From assembly GCA_003223775.1 (NCBI GenBank), contig QHWK01000068.1:1-10913 (forward strand): a stretch of DNA of 10,913 nucleotides. The letters run 5' to 3'. The stretch is from Acidobacteriota bacterium (GTDB lineage: Bacteria; Acidobacteriota; Vicinamibacteria; Vicinamibacterales; CAVVIG01). This document shows, one piece after another, positions 1 to 6,673 of the stretch. The notes under the pieces are model-generated. The model searched no databases, was not told where the DNA came from, and saw nothing but the letters and a program-made list of their open reading frames with translations. The first letter of the stretch is position 1, and each line of letters opens with the position of its first letter. Both the position numbers and the translations under genes were made by a program.

Positions 1-373
1 CGTCACGCGCGACGCCATAGATCACCTGCCGACCGAAGTCCGGTGCTGAATTCCACAGCAGCCATTTGTAAGAGCCGTCTTTGCAGGCGTAGCGGTTTTC
101 GAACGACAGCGCCTGACCGCCGCCACGGACTTGACGGTTCTGCTGAAGCGTCCGTTCACGGTCATCGGGATGCACGAATTCGATGAACGATCTCGACATC
201 AGCTCCTCGCGGGCAAATCCGAGCGTCGTCTCCCAAGCCGGATTGAGTCGCTTGAAGCGGCCGCTGAAGTCAAGGACGCAAAGCATATCGATTGAGAGAT
301 CGAAGAAGCGTTCCTCGAGCACACGGATGCGGCCGCCGCCCTCTTCGTCGTCGATGCGTTCGTCAGTCGGCAT
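1..373 (-). CDS. PAS-domain sensor protein, N-terminal part (cut by window edge)
   Basis: This open frame runs off the left edge and gives 124 codons. The translation is a PAS fold followed by a PAC segment: a short acidic leader (residues 1-20), a PAS core at about 24-90 with FFDLSIDMLCVLDFSGRF, LNPAWETTLGF and FVHPDDRE, then FENRYACKDGSYKWLLWNS at 91-109 and IYGVARD at 118-124. In this family the phrase ending in VARD usually leads into a histidine kinase, a GGDEF domain or another PAS. The output domain is outside the window, so the protein is called only as a signalling sensor, probably cytoplasmic, since no signal peptide or membrane segment is seen. ATG at 373 is the first start after an in-frame stop (383-385). 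No strong ribosome binding site precedes it. Confidence 0.85.
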   Translation of the reverse strand, partial: MPTDERIDDEEGGGRIRVLEERFFDLSIDMLCVLDFSGRFKRLNPAWETTLGFAREELMSRSFIEFVHPDDRERTLQQNRQVRGGGQALSFENRYACKDGSYKWLLWNSAPDFGRQVIYGVARD

Positions 374-819
374 GATGCTTCGTCAAGAGAATCACGCGCG
401 CGCCGCGTCGCTTGAATGAATCCGATTGTCTCACGGACCTGCGCCAATCATTACCGTGCGAACCACAACTCGACTGTTCACACGTCGGTGATCGACTCAT
501 GAGACGGGGGCGGCGCACTTGACATCGAAACAGGCTAATGGTGATGTTTTTATCTGATCAGCAAATGTTCGATCTGGGCATTCAGGATGTGTGATCCGCA
601 AATATTTTTGCCGCGCGGATTTCAGGCTGCTTGTTGGTCGAGTCAGTATTCGTGATGCAGGCCGCCGGGAATCGGCCTCGCCGCTACGCGGTAACCGTCT
701 GCCAATCGGTGGCCGGTTGATTTTCCGATCCAGTGCATACTGAAAACGTCGTGCGCGTTGAAACGATTGCACTTGTCGGAATCGACCGATACGCTCTATT
801 CGCGATGAGGTCCGTCCTA
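374..819. other. Intergenic stretch, no gene recognised
   Basis: About 450 bp lie between the start of the PAS gene and the integrase relic. The stretch 530-620 is visibly richer in A and T than its surroundings, so it could carry the PAS gene promoter or the edge of a former insertion. I found no convincing coding frame, RNA gene or terminal inverted repeat in it. The short open frames here show no family resemblance. Confidence 0.5.
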
Positions 820-1053
820 ATGTCCGTTCTGGCGATGCTCCGCGGAGCGGTCCGGTCAGAGCAGCGCTCCACCTCGAGGCCCTCGCGCTGCGCCATCAAC
901 TGCTCGTCCTCCAGCAGTCTCGGCCGCCGCGGGTTCGCTTGGCGTGGGGCGCGACCGCCCTCTCGGACCCAGCGCACCGTCCCGGCCAATCACGCGAAGC
1001 AGATCGCGGCGGCCGATTTCTTCGTCGTTCCGACTGCGACGTGTCGCCTGTTC
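820..1053 (+). pseudogene. Integrase/transposase relic (rve, DDE type), deleted and frameshifted
   Basis: Three pieces of one integrase-core transposase can be read in different frames. The first, MSVLAMLRGAVRS, begins at ATG 820. One base is then missing near 856-858. The second piece, RAALHLEALALRHQLLVLQQ followed by SRPPRVRLAW, runs from 858 to 947; it is the N-terminal signature of a large family of integrase-like transposases. The first frame then resumes at 952 with RPPSRTQRT and NHAKQIAAADFFVVPTATCR, where the Asp of ADFF is the first DDE catalytic residue. From memory of the family, the middle part (helix-turn-helix and linker, roughly 100 codons) is missing at about 947-952, and everything after the first catalytic motif is gone. 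The gene cannot make an active enzyme. No flanking inverted repeats or target duplications were found. Confidence 0.75.
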
Positions 1054-1114
1054 GCCGAAACACGCCGCGATGGAGTTTTCAGGAGGCACAAGTCAGGCGA
1101 TCCAAACGACACGC

Positions 1115-1868
1115 TCAAAGCACCGTGATCACTTTGAGTGCAAACTTCTTCCGGCCGGCCGGTTCGAGGTAGGCGATGGCATTCCCGCTCTCGGACCACG
1201 CCGGCAGCGAGATGTCCTTGCCGTCTTCGATCGTCTGTGTCTCACCTTCGGCATTCATGATCGTGAGGCGGCCAGCGCCCGGCGAGCGGAACACGATCAT
1301 GCCGAGCGATTCGGGCGACCACGAGAAGGTGTAGCCGGGAAAGATCTCTTCGTCGACGAACTCGCCGATGACATGGCCCCTGAGCAGCAGCCGGTTCACC
1401 GTCCGAACCATGCCTGCCTTCGATTGCAGCGTCGCCGGAGCTTTCCTTTCGGAGTTGAGATACATACGCGGTGTTGCGGTCTCGCGGCTCGTCGACGACG
1501 GCGCGCGTCGTGTCGACGGCGATTGTCAGCAGCGGATTGCCGAAGAAGCTCCTCGCCGACTTCCACTTCCAGTAGGCCTGCGCCCAGATCGGCTGGCGAT
1601 CGATCGCCGCCGGCTCGGCGTTCGTCTTCAGCAGGTAGTGCCGGACCTTCAGCGACTCGACCGTGACGCCCTGCACGACCTGCAGATAGACCTCCGCCTC
1701 GTCATCGGACCAGGCAAGCTGCGCCGGACGGCCTTTCACCTTGTCGACGTCGATTGTCGTCCACGTCGACGCCTCTGAGAATCGGACCAGCGGAGTGGGC
1801 GCTGCGCTCGCCACAATGGCACTAGCGGCCGCGACGACGAGTCCGCACAGAAGGGCCTTCATGCGCAT
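1115..1868 (-). pseudogene. Secreted PD40/TolB-like propeller-fragment protein, broken by a frameshift
   Basis: Two overlapping frames make one protein of about 250 residues. The first part begins at ATG 1868 (or 1862) with a signal peptide, MRMKALLCGLVVAAASAIVA, and continues to NTAYVS. The second frame takes over at NSERKAPATLQSKAGMVRTV and runs to the stop at 1115. Dropping one G at plus position 1457 joins them smoothly as NTAYVS-NSERK. The text contains strands typical of PD40/WD40-like propellers: AQLAWSDDEAEVYLQ, YTFSWSPESLGMIVF and SLPAWSESGNAIAYLEP. The protein was probably periplasmic; its job is unknown. The broken site is not a homopolymer. Either a real inactivation or a one-base assembly error would explain it. 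A gap of 312 bp separates it from the operon upstream, so it probably has its own promoter. Confidence 0.75.
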
Positions 1869-2180
1869 CGATATTATGACCGCAGCTGCGCTCGTACTTC
1901 ATGCTTTCCTGCGTCTCGAGGTGCAACAGCGAAACGATCCGTCAGGCAATGCGACGCCGTGCCTGTGCGAAAACTCGACCGAGTCGCTACGCGACCTCGC
2001 GGTCGTATCGCGATCGCTATTCTCGCTATTCTTCACGTGAACGCTACGGGCGCGACCGACGGAGGTTCTCGGAATTCACGATTTCATGTCCGTACGCGCG
2101 CACCGCCGCGACGTTCTCGCCGCGTACCGCCGCGCCGTACGCCTGTTTGCCGAACACAACGCGCGGTGAGCAACGAATGG
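1869..2180. other. Intergenic stretch with simple-sequence character, no gene recognised
   Basis: About 310 bp separate the haem-protein gene from the broken PD40-like gene. The stretch holds a perfect tandem copy of the 9-mer TCGCTATTC at 2014-2031, a GCGATCGC palindrome just before it, and many CGCG and CCGCG words. One plus-strand frame reads as an Arg/Tyr/Ser-rich low-complexity string (around 1975-2070) with no known family; I treat it as chance. No hairpin with a T-tract was seen, so the end of the operon transcript is not defined. Confidence 0.4.
1873..1878 (-). promoter_or_regulatory. Possible -10 box for the PD40-like gene
   Basis: On the minus strand CATAAT (one mismatch to TATAAT) lies 4 bp before the ATG at 1868, which would imply a nearly leaderless transcript or use of a downstream start. 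No good -35 box was found at the expected distance (best about three of six matches). No Shine-Dalgarno sequence precedes the ATG, which fits a leaderless message. Weak evidence. Confidence 0.25.
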
Positions 2181-3299
2181 TTACGGCGGCGGGGCCGCCG
2201 GTTTGCGAAACATCGCCGGATCGATCGCGACGTTCGGCTGGACGGCGGTGAGCTGAATGGTGTCCTGACCGTCGAGCCAGACGACCGTCAACCGAAACGG
2301 CATCTTCACGCCGGCGACCTCGCGGTAGTCTGCATAGTCGATCTGCGTCGGGATCCGGCCGACCGGCGATTCGGCATAGCGCACCTGACGGACGAGCAGA
2401 CCGGTCTCCTTGTCGAAATACAACGTCGCAACCACGCCGCCGGGCGTCGTGCCCTGAACGACCTGCACGTCGCGATCGGCGAGGGTGTCGCTCGGGCCGA
2501 CGCGCCATGCCGACAGCGCGCTCTTGATTCGCGCCGGGAACGAGAGCTGGGCATCGAGCTTCAGGCCCTCGAGATCCTGCCCGGTCAACGCGAGCACCGG
2601 CACCGGGCGGTGCGGCGCCGCCGTCCAACCGCTGCTGCCGTCGTATGCCGTCGTGCTGTCGCCGTCGAGCGTATGAGTAATGGTGGTCCGCGCACCCGAC
2701 GCCCTGGCGAACACCTCGAACTTGCGCGGCTCGGATTCGGGGCCATATCCGGCGCTCGTGCCGGTGGCGACGAAACTGGTGAGGCGAGCGAGACGGTCGG
2801 CGCCGCCGAGGGCGCGAATGAACGTGTCGAGCACCAGATCGATCGACGGCGCATGGGGAAAGGGCGCGACGATATCCGGGGGATCGACGATCTTCTCCAG
2901 GTACAGGGTGGAGAGGTTCGGTGTGACGATCGGCCGATCGCTTCCGCGGTGGCACGTGTAGCACGTGATCAACTGACGACCGCCGAAGCTGGTGCGATTG
3001 ATCGTCGCCATCATCGTGATCATGCGCCGCGCCGTCCGCTTCCTCGGGTTCGTGTCGGCCGCGTACGCCTGCCAGCCGGTGTCGCTCGAGGTATGGCAGT
3101 CCTCACACGACATCCCCAGCGCCGCGGAAAAAAGGCCCATCGTCTCCATGAACCGGTTCACGGTGATGCCCTTCAACACCTGGACGTTCTTGAACACGTC
3201 CTCCGCCAGCACCGGTTTCGGTTCTGCGACCGTCTGACCCTGAACCAGCGCGAGGCTCAGCGCACACGCCAGCGAGCACGCGAACAGTGCGCAGTTCAT
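2181..3299 (-). CDS. Exported dihaem cytochrome c, CytoC_RC-like, with C-terminal beta-rich domain
   Basis: Numbering below is from a TTG at 3305. I prefer the ATG at 3299 (third residue) because TTG is rare and the resulting signal peptide (MNCALFACSLACALSLALVQ) is normal. A haem domain at about 30-125 carries two c-type haem motifs, CEDCH (67-71) and CYTCH (115-119). Each is preceded by a helix rich in Met (RFMETMGLFSAALGM; RRMITMMATINR) that may give the axial ligands. This arrangement matches half of the four-haem reaction-centre cytochrome family (PF02276), often annotated as photosynthetic reaction-centre cytochrome in non-phototrophs. Residues about 150-374 form a beta-rich domain (ALGGADRLARLTSFVATG, TLYFDKETGLLVRQ, DYADYREVAGVKMPFRL) resembling the lipoprotein-sorting (LolA/LppX) fold. 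The likely role is periplasmic electron transfer. It is last in a four-gene operon, 10 bp after the propeller gene. Redox partner unknown. Confidence 0.88.
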   Translation of the reverse strand: MNCALFACSLACALSLALVQGQTVAEPKPVLAEDVFKNVQVLKGITVNRFMETMGLFSAALGMSCEDCHTSSDTGWQAYAADTNPRKRTARRMITMMATINRTSFGGRQLITCYTCHRGSDRPIVTPNLSTLYLEKIVDPPDIVAPFPHAPSIDLVLDTFIRALGGADRLARLTSFVATGTSAGYGPESEPRKFEVFARASGARTTITHTLDGDSTTAYDGSSGWTAAPHRPVPVLALTGQDLEGLKLDAQLSFPARIKSALSAWRVGPSDTLADRDVQVVQGTTPGGVVATLYFDKETGLLVRQVRYAESPVGRIPTQIDYADYREVAGVKMPFRLTVVWLDGQDTIQLTAVQPNVAIDPAMFRKPAAPPP

Positions 3300-3309
3300 C
3301 CGCAAGGCG

Positions 3310-4905
3310 CTACCGCGTGAAAATGTAGACCGCGCCGGCTTGCGGCGTGGAGTTGTCGCGCTGGTTGCCGTTGATGCCCTTCGCGCCGCTCGATTCGAAA
3401 TGCGCGCCGACCGCCATCGTCCGGCCGTCGCGACTGAGGGCGATCGCGCTGCTGAACTCGTCGAATTTTTCCGTATTCGATCCCTTCACGTACACCTGCT
3501 GCGACCATGTCGTTCCGGAGCGGCCGAACAGATAGAGGGCGCCGGCTTCGTCAGCCGAGTTGTCGTCCTGGCGGCCGTTGATGCCCTGCGCCGCGCTGTC
3601 TTCGTTTGGCGCGCCGACCGCGAGCGTGCTGCCGTCGCCGCTCAGGTCGAGGCGGATGCCGAACCAATCGTGTTTGCCGACGTTGGACGCCTTGAAGTTC
3701 GCCTGCTCCGTCCACGTCGTGCCGTTGCGCACGAACACGTACGCCGCGCCCGACGAGTTGTCGTCCGGGCCGTCGACCACTCCCGAGTGGCCGCTCTGCA
3801 CGACGTTGATGCCGGGAACCATGGTGTCTTCGTCGAGAGCGCCTGCCGCGACGGTGTTCCCGTCGCCGCTGATCGCAACCCAACAGCCCATCGAATCCTG
3901 CCGGTCCCCTTCCTTCGCCTTCAAGTAGGCCTGTTGCGCCCAACTCGCGCCTCTGCGCGTGAAGACGTAGACCGCGCCGGTTCCGGCCGCGCGTCGATCG
4001 TAGGGTCCGTTGATCGCTCGCGACGATCCGGCTTCGTCGAACGAACCGACCGCGATCGTGCTGCCGTCGCTGCTGAAAGCGACCGAATACCCGAAAAGGA
4101 AGTTCGCCATCGCGTTCGCGGCCTTGAGATAGGCCTGCTGATTCCACGTGCTGCCGCTGCGCGTGAACACGTACGCCGCGCCCGAGTTCGGCGCAGCGTT
4201 GTCCTGCTGATTGCCGTTCACTCCGGTGGCGGCGCTATCTTCGCCAATCGCGCCGACGATCAGCTGATTGCCGTCGCCGCTCAGGCTGATCGAGTACCCG
4301 AACTGATCGCCATCATCCGCCTCGCCCGTGTTCGATGCCTTGATGTACGCCTGTTGAGACCACTTCGTCTCGCTGCGGCTGAATACGTACACCGCGCCCG
4401 AATTCGGCATCGAGTTGTCGGCCTGATCGCCGTTGATGCCGGTCGCGGCGCTGTCTTCGTACGGCGCGGACACGGCGAGCGTGTTGCCGTCGGCGCTCAG
4501 GGACACACCGAACCCGAACTGATCGTCCGGACCGGTATTCGAGGCTTTTATGTAGGCCTGCTGCGACCAGCCGCCGGATCCGCGAACGTAGACATACACG
4601 GCGCCGGCGCTGAACATCGAATGATCGTCCTGGTTGCCGTTGACGCCGGTGGCCGCGCTCTCTTCCATCGGCGAACCGACCGCCAGCGTGCTGCCGTCGG
4701 CGCTGAGCGCGGCCGAAAACCCGAATTGCGCGCCGGCGCGCGGATTCGAGGCCTTGACGTAGGCCGCCTGCTTCCACCTGGACGTCGGCCTGGTTCTCGA
4801 TGCAGCCGCGCGCGCCGCAGGCGCGCCTCGCTGTACCTGGCCATCGGCCGTCGCGCCGGCCGCTGCAGCCAGCAGCAGCAAGACACCGACACTGCGGCTC
4901 GTCAT
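3310..4905 (-). CDS. Exported FG-GAP (integrin-alpha-like) seven-bladed beta-propeller
   Basis: After a signal peptide (MTSRSVGVLLLLAAAAGATA) the protein is made of seven repeats of 65-76 residues with almost nothing else. Numbered from the GTG at 4917, the repeats start at Trp 48, 117, 186, 258, 326, 402 and 471 and end at the C-terminus (535). The repeat pattern is W-x-QQAYxKASN, FG-x-S-x-xLS-x-DG-x-TLAVGAP-x-EDSA, GINGNQ-x-DNS and SGAVYVFxR, which matches the FG-GAP type (PF14312/PF01839). Seven such units would close one propeller. The DG and DN-rich loops may bind calcium. Blade 4 lacks the GNQxDN loop and blade 5 carries an insertion (GINVVQSGHSG). No enzyme motif is seen, so a binding or scaffold role at the cell surface or periplasm is inferred. 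Start: GTG at 4917 is 6 bp after the DUF6152 stop codon; ATG at 4905 is preferred for its compact signal peptide. Neither has a good ribosome site, so translational coupling is likely. Confidence 0.9.
   Translation of the reverse strand: MTSRSVGVLLLLAAAAGATADGQVQRGAPAARAAASRTRPTSRWKQAAYVKASNPRAGAQFGFSAALSADGSTLAVGSPMEESAATGVNGNQDDHSMFSAGAVYVYVRGSGGWSQQAYIKASNTGPDDQFGFGVSLSADGNTLAVSAPYEDSAATGINGDQADNSMPNSGAVYVFSRSETKWSQQAYIKASNTGEADDGDQFGYSISLSGDGNQLIVGAIGEDSAATGVNGNQQDNAAPNSGAAYVFTRSGSTWNQQAYLKAANAMANFLFGYSVAFSSDGSTIAVGSFDEAGSSRAINGPYDRRAAGTGAVYVFTRRGASWAQQAYLKAKEGDRQDSMGCWVAISGDGNTVAAGALDEDTMVPGINVVQSGHSGVVDGPDDNSSGAAYVFVRNGTTWTEQANFKASNVGKHDWFGIRLDLSGDGSTLAVGAPNEDSAAQGINGRQDDNSADEAGALYLFGRSGTTWSQQVYVKGSNTEKFDEFSSAIALSRDGRTMAVGAHFESSGAKGINGNQRDNSTPQAGAVYIFTR
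3313..4776 (-). repeat. Seven tandem FG-GAP coding repeats (about 207 bp each)
   Basis: This block encodes the seven propeller blades. Recurring words on the plus strand include GTTGCCGTTGATGCC-like stretches (GINGNQ), CTGCTGCGACCA/CTGTTG-type stretches (WSQQ) and GCCGTCGCCGCTCAG-type stretches (LSGDG). Unit length varies from 68 to 76 codons, with the last at 65 codons. Units 2, 3, 6 and 7 are closest to each other by eye, which suggests expansion by duplication; units 4 and 5 are the most diverged. Confidence 0.8.
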
Positions 4906-4923
4906 GCGGCTCGTCACGTCGAA

Positions 4924-5373
4924 TTACCGCCCGCCGCCGGTCCTCGCCGGCGCGCAGGGGCCCGGCTGATTCGGCTGGCCCGGATCGTTTCCGCGGTAGA
5001 TCTCCTTGCCGTTCGCGTCGATGACGCGCGCATTCTCGGACAGCGTCATGTACGGCGACCCGTTCTTCAGCCGGCGTCCGATCATCGTCACGGTGTCGCC
5101 GACCTTGATGACGTCCTTCAGCCAGCACCACCCGCGCAGTTGTGTCGCCGTCCCGGCTTCGCCGCGCCACCGCACGACGGTGCCGCTCTCGTCCTTCACG
5201 TCGAGCACGACCATCGAGTGCGGGTTGACGAGTTGCAGTTCCACGACTGTGCCTTTGACGGTCGTCAGCTTGGCTTCGTAGCGTCCAGCGTCACCGTGGT
5301 GGGCGCGGAGCGACACCGCCGTTGCCAGGAGTCCCACTCCGGCAATCGAGACGAGCGCAGTTGTGCGGTTCAT
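4924..5373 (-). CDS. Exported DUF6152 family protein
   Basis: The 149-residue protein starts with a signal peptide (MNRTTALVSIAGVGLLATAV) that ends before AHH at 24-26. The following text, LTTVKGTVVELQLVNPHSMV (36-55) with VLDVKDESG, and DVIKVGDTVTMIGRRLKNGS (87-106), has the layout of DUF6152: a small beta-barrel-like protein of unknown function with conserved AHH and NPH motifs. A proline-rich tail (PGQPNQPGPCAPARTGGGR) ends the protein and is probably disordered. ATG 5373 is chosen because it follows a purine-rich ribosome site (5380-5389) and begins the signal peptide; the frame is open further upstream but without family resemblance. It is second in the operon, 92 bp after the amidohydrolase and tightly linked to the propeller gene. 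Such genes are often found next to amidohydrolases and cytochromes (recollection, not checked). Function unknown. Confidence 0.85.
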   Translation of the reverse strand: MNRTTALVSIAGVGLLATAVSLRAHHGDAGRYEAKLTTVKGTVVELQLVNPHSMVVLDVKDESGTVVRWRGEAGTATQLRGWCWLKDVIKVGDTVTMIGRRLKNGSPYMTLSENARVIDANGKEIYRGNDPGQPNQPGPCAPARTGGGR

Positions 5374-5379
5374 ACCCCA

Positions 5380-5389
5380 GGTCCTCTCC
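5380..5389 (-). promoter_or_regulatory. Ribosome binding site of the DUF6152 gene
   Basis: The minus strand reads GGAGAGGACC, with GGAGAGG ending 9 nt before the ATG at 5373. It is the best support for this start, because the frame stays open upstream to 5592. Confidence 0.65.
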
Positions 5390-5465
5390 ACCTTGTTGTG
5401 TTCGGAACGCACGGATCGTACACGCCATGGCAGGTGCGGCGGGCCGGAAAAACGACAGCACGTCT

Positions 5466-6539
5466 TCACACGCCCGCCGACGATGCCGATGCGATCCGCA
5501 GCAGCTTCACGAGCGTTCCCCCGAGCATCGCCGCTTTCTCGGCGTCGCTCAGGAACTGCGCATTCAGGATGAAGTCGACGCCGGCCGGCCACGCATACGG
5601 CATATCGGTGCCGTAGACGATCTGTCCGGCGCCCATCTCGGCGACGAGATGGCGCAGTCCCTCTTCACGAAACACCATCGAGTCGATCAGGATCTGATCG
5701 CGGAAGTACTCGCTGAACTTCCGTTTCATGCTCGCGCAGTTCTGCCGGTCGCGCGTGCACGCCGCTTCCGATCGGCCGAGGTACGACGGCAGGTATCCGC
5801 CGGCGTGCGCCGCGCAGATGCGCAGTCGCGGAAATCGATCGAGCGTGCCGTCGAAAATCAGATGCGACAGGAAGACCGTCGTCTCGAGCGGATTGCCGAT
5901 GGTGTTGCCCAGTCCGCCGCGGCCGCGCAGCCGCGGATTCTGTGTCGTCCCGGGCGCATTGCGCGGGTGCATGAAGACGAGCGCGCCGAGCTCCTGAGCC
6001 TTCGCCCAGAAGGGATCGAACCTCGGCGCCGACAGCTCCTCGCCTTCGACGCTGCCGCCAATCGCCGCGCCGCGCAGCCCCAGCTTCTTGATCCCCTCTT
6101 CGAGCTGCTCGGCGGCGAGATCGGGAAACTGCAGCGACACCGTCGCCAGCCCGACGAATCGATCGGAATGCGCGGCGCACCAGGCCGAGAGCGCCTCGTT
6201 TTCGACCCTGACGACCTGCCGCGCGAGCTCGCGATCCGCCGAGTACCAGAACGCGTTGACGCTCAGGACCTGGACGTCGATTCCCTGCTCGTCCAGCGCT
6301 CTGACCCGCTCGGGACCGAGCACCAGGCCGCCCCCGTCGGCCTGGTCGCCGCCTGAGGTTGCGAGGTCGGTACCTTTGACAATGTCACGGACCTCGGGCA
6401 CCGACAGGTGGCCGTGGATGTCGACCACCTTGACGCGCCGCCCGCCGATGAAGACTTCGCGCCGCGCCGGACGCGGTTGAACGAAGAGTCCGGCGGTCGC
6501 GCTCGCGGCGGTTTTGACGAATTCTCTGCGGGTCGGCAT
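5466..6539 (-). CDS. Tat-exported amidohydrolase (Amidohydrolase_2, ACMSD-like TIM barrel)
   Basis: Numbering is from ATG 6539 (357 residues). The N-terminus TRREFVKTAASATAG carries a twin-arginine motif, so export of a folded, metal-loaded enzyme is expected. The barrel shows the metal motifs of PF04909: VVDIHGHL (His42, His44), VFMHPRN (His191), AAHAGGY (His245) and YGTDMPY (Asp312). The closest well-known members are aminocarboxymuconate-semialdehyde decarboxylase and related aromatic-acid decarboxylases; hydrolases also belong here. The length fits the family. The substrate cannot be named, but zinc-dependent decarboxylation or hydrolysis in the periplasm is a fair guess. Two ATG codons lie side by side (6542, 6539). 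The GGGAGG ribosome site leaves 6 nt to the second and 3 nt to the first, which favours 6539. It is the first gene of the operon. Confidence 0.88.
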   Translation of the reverse strand: MPTRREFVKTAASATAGLFVQPRPARREVFIGGRRVKVVDIHGHLSVPEVRDIVKGTDLATSGGDQADGGGLVLGPERVRALDEQGIDVQVLSVNAFWYSADRELARQVVRVENEALSAWCAAHSDRFVGLATVSLQFPDLAAEQLEEGIKKLGLRGAAIGGSVEGEELSAPRFDPFWAKAQELGALVFMHPRNAPGTTQNPRLRGRGGLGNTIGNPLETTVFLSHLIFDGTLDRFPRLRICAAHAGGYLPSYLGRSEAACTRDRQNCASMKRKFSEYFRDQILIDSMVFREEGLRHLVAEMGAGQIVYGTDMPYAWPAGVDFILNAQFLSDAEKAAMLGGTLVKLLRIASASSAGV

Positions 6540-6593
6540 CATGCGCCTCCCATGCGGTCAGATCACCGGTCAACGCGAAGCGGACGGATTGTC

Positions 6594-6622
6594 CTTATCT
6601 CACGATTTCCCTGCTCTGTTAA
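6594..6622 (-). promoter_or_regulatory. Sigma70-like promoter for the four-gene operon
   Basis: On the minus strand TTAACA (plus 6617-6622, five of six matches to TTGACA) is followed after 17 bp by GATAAG (plus 6594-6599, four of six matches to TATAAT). Transcription would begin near 6587 and give a leader of about 45 nt before the amidohydrolase ATG. The -35 box lies inside the palindrome CTGTTAAACAG. Spacing is ideal, but the promoter rules of this phylum are not certain. Confidence 0.45.
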
Positions 6623-6626
6623 ACAG
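6616..6626. promoter_or_regulatory. Palindrome CTGTTAAACAG over the operon -35 box, possible operator
   Basis: This is a perfect 11-bp inverted repeat with a one-base centre. It overlaps the operon -35 box and lies about 45 bp before the divergent LVIVD gene, so one regulator could control both. No regulator gene is seen nearby. Short palindromes also occur by chance. Confidence 0.3.
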
Positions 6627-6640
6627 GATTCTGAACATGA

Positions 6641-6664
6641 GGACCGCTTCAGGTCCCGTATAGT
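6641..6664 (+). promoter_or_regulatory. Candidate -10 box and GGACC/GGTCC inverted repeat before the LVIVD gene
   Basis: TATAGT at 6659-6664 (five of six matches to TATAAT) would start transcription near 6672, so the message of the gene at 6674 would be nearly leaderless; this fits the lack of a ribosome site. GGACC-GCTTCA-GGTCC at 6641-6656 lies just upstream, where a -35 spacer would be, and could be an operator. No acceptable -35 box was found. Confidence 0.3.
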
Positions 6665-6673
6665 CTGACCTCC

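Noticed and set aside
1114..1138. Hairpin CTCAAAG-N11-CTTTGAG at the end of the broken PD40-like gene, considered as a terminator
   Set aside because: The loop is long, the stem overlaps the stop codon and no T-tract follows on the minus strand.
1901..2251. Plus-strand frame rich in Arg, Tyr and Ser (for example RSYRDRYSRYSSRERYGRDR)
   Set aside because: It overlaps the end of the cytochrome gene, has no clear ribosome site or family pattern, and follows from CG-rich simple sequence; treated as chance.
1959..3320. Plus-strand open frame of 453 codons over the cytochrome gene
   Set aside because: The opposite strand encodes two CxxCH haem motifs and a signal peptide; this frame has only basic low-complexity text.
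3340..5616. Very long plus-strand open frame of 758 codons
   Set aside because: It is the antisense shadow of the FG-GAP and DUF6152 genes, whose minus-strand frames show clear domain repeats; its own translation is Arg/Ala/Val-rich without motifs. High GC makes such shadows common.
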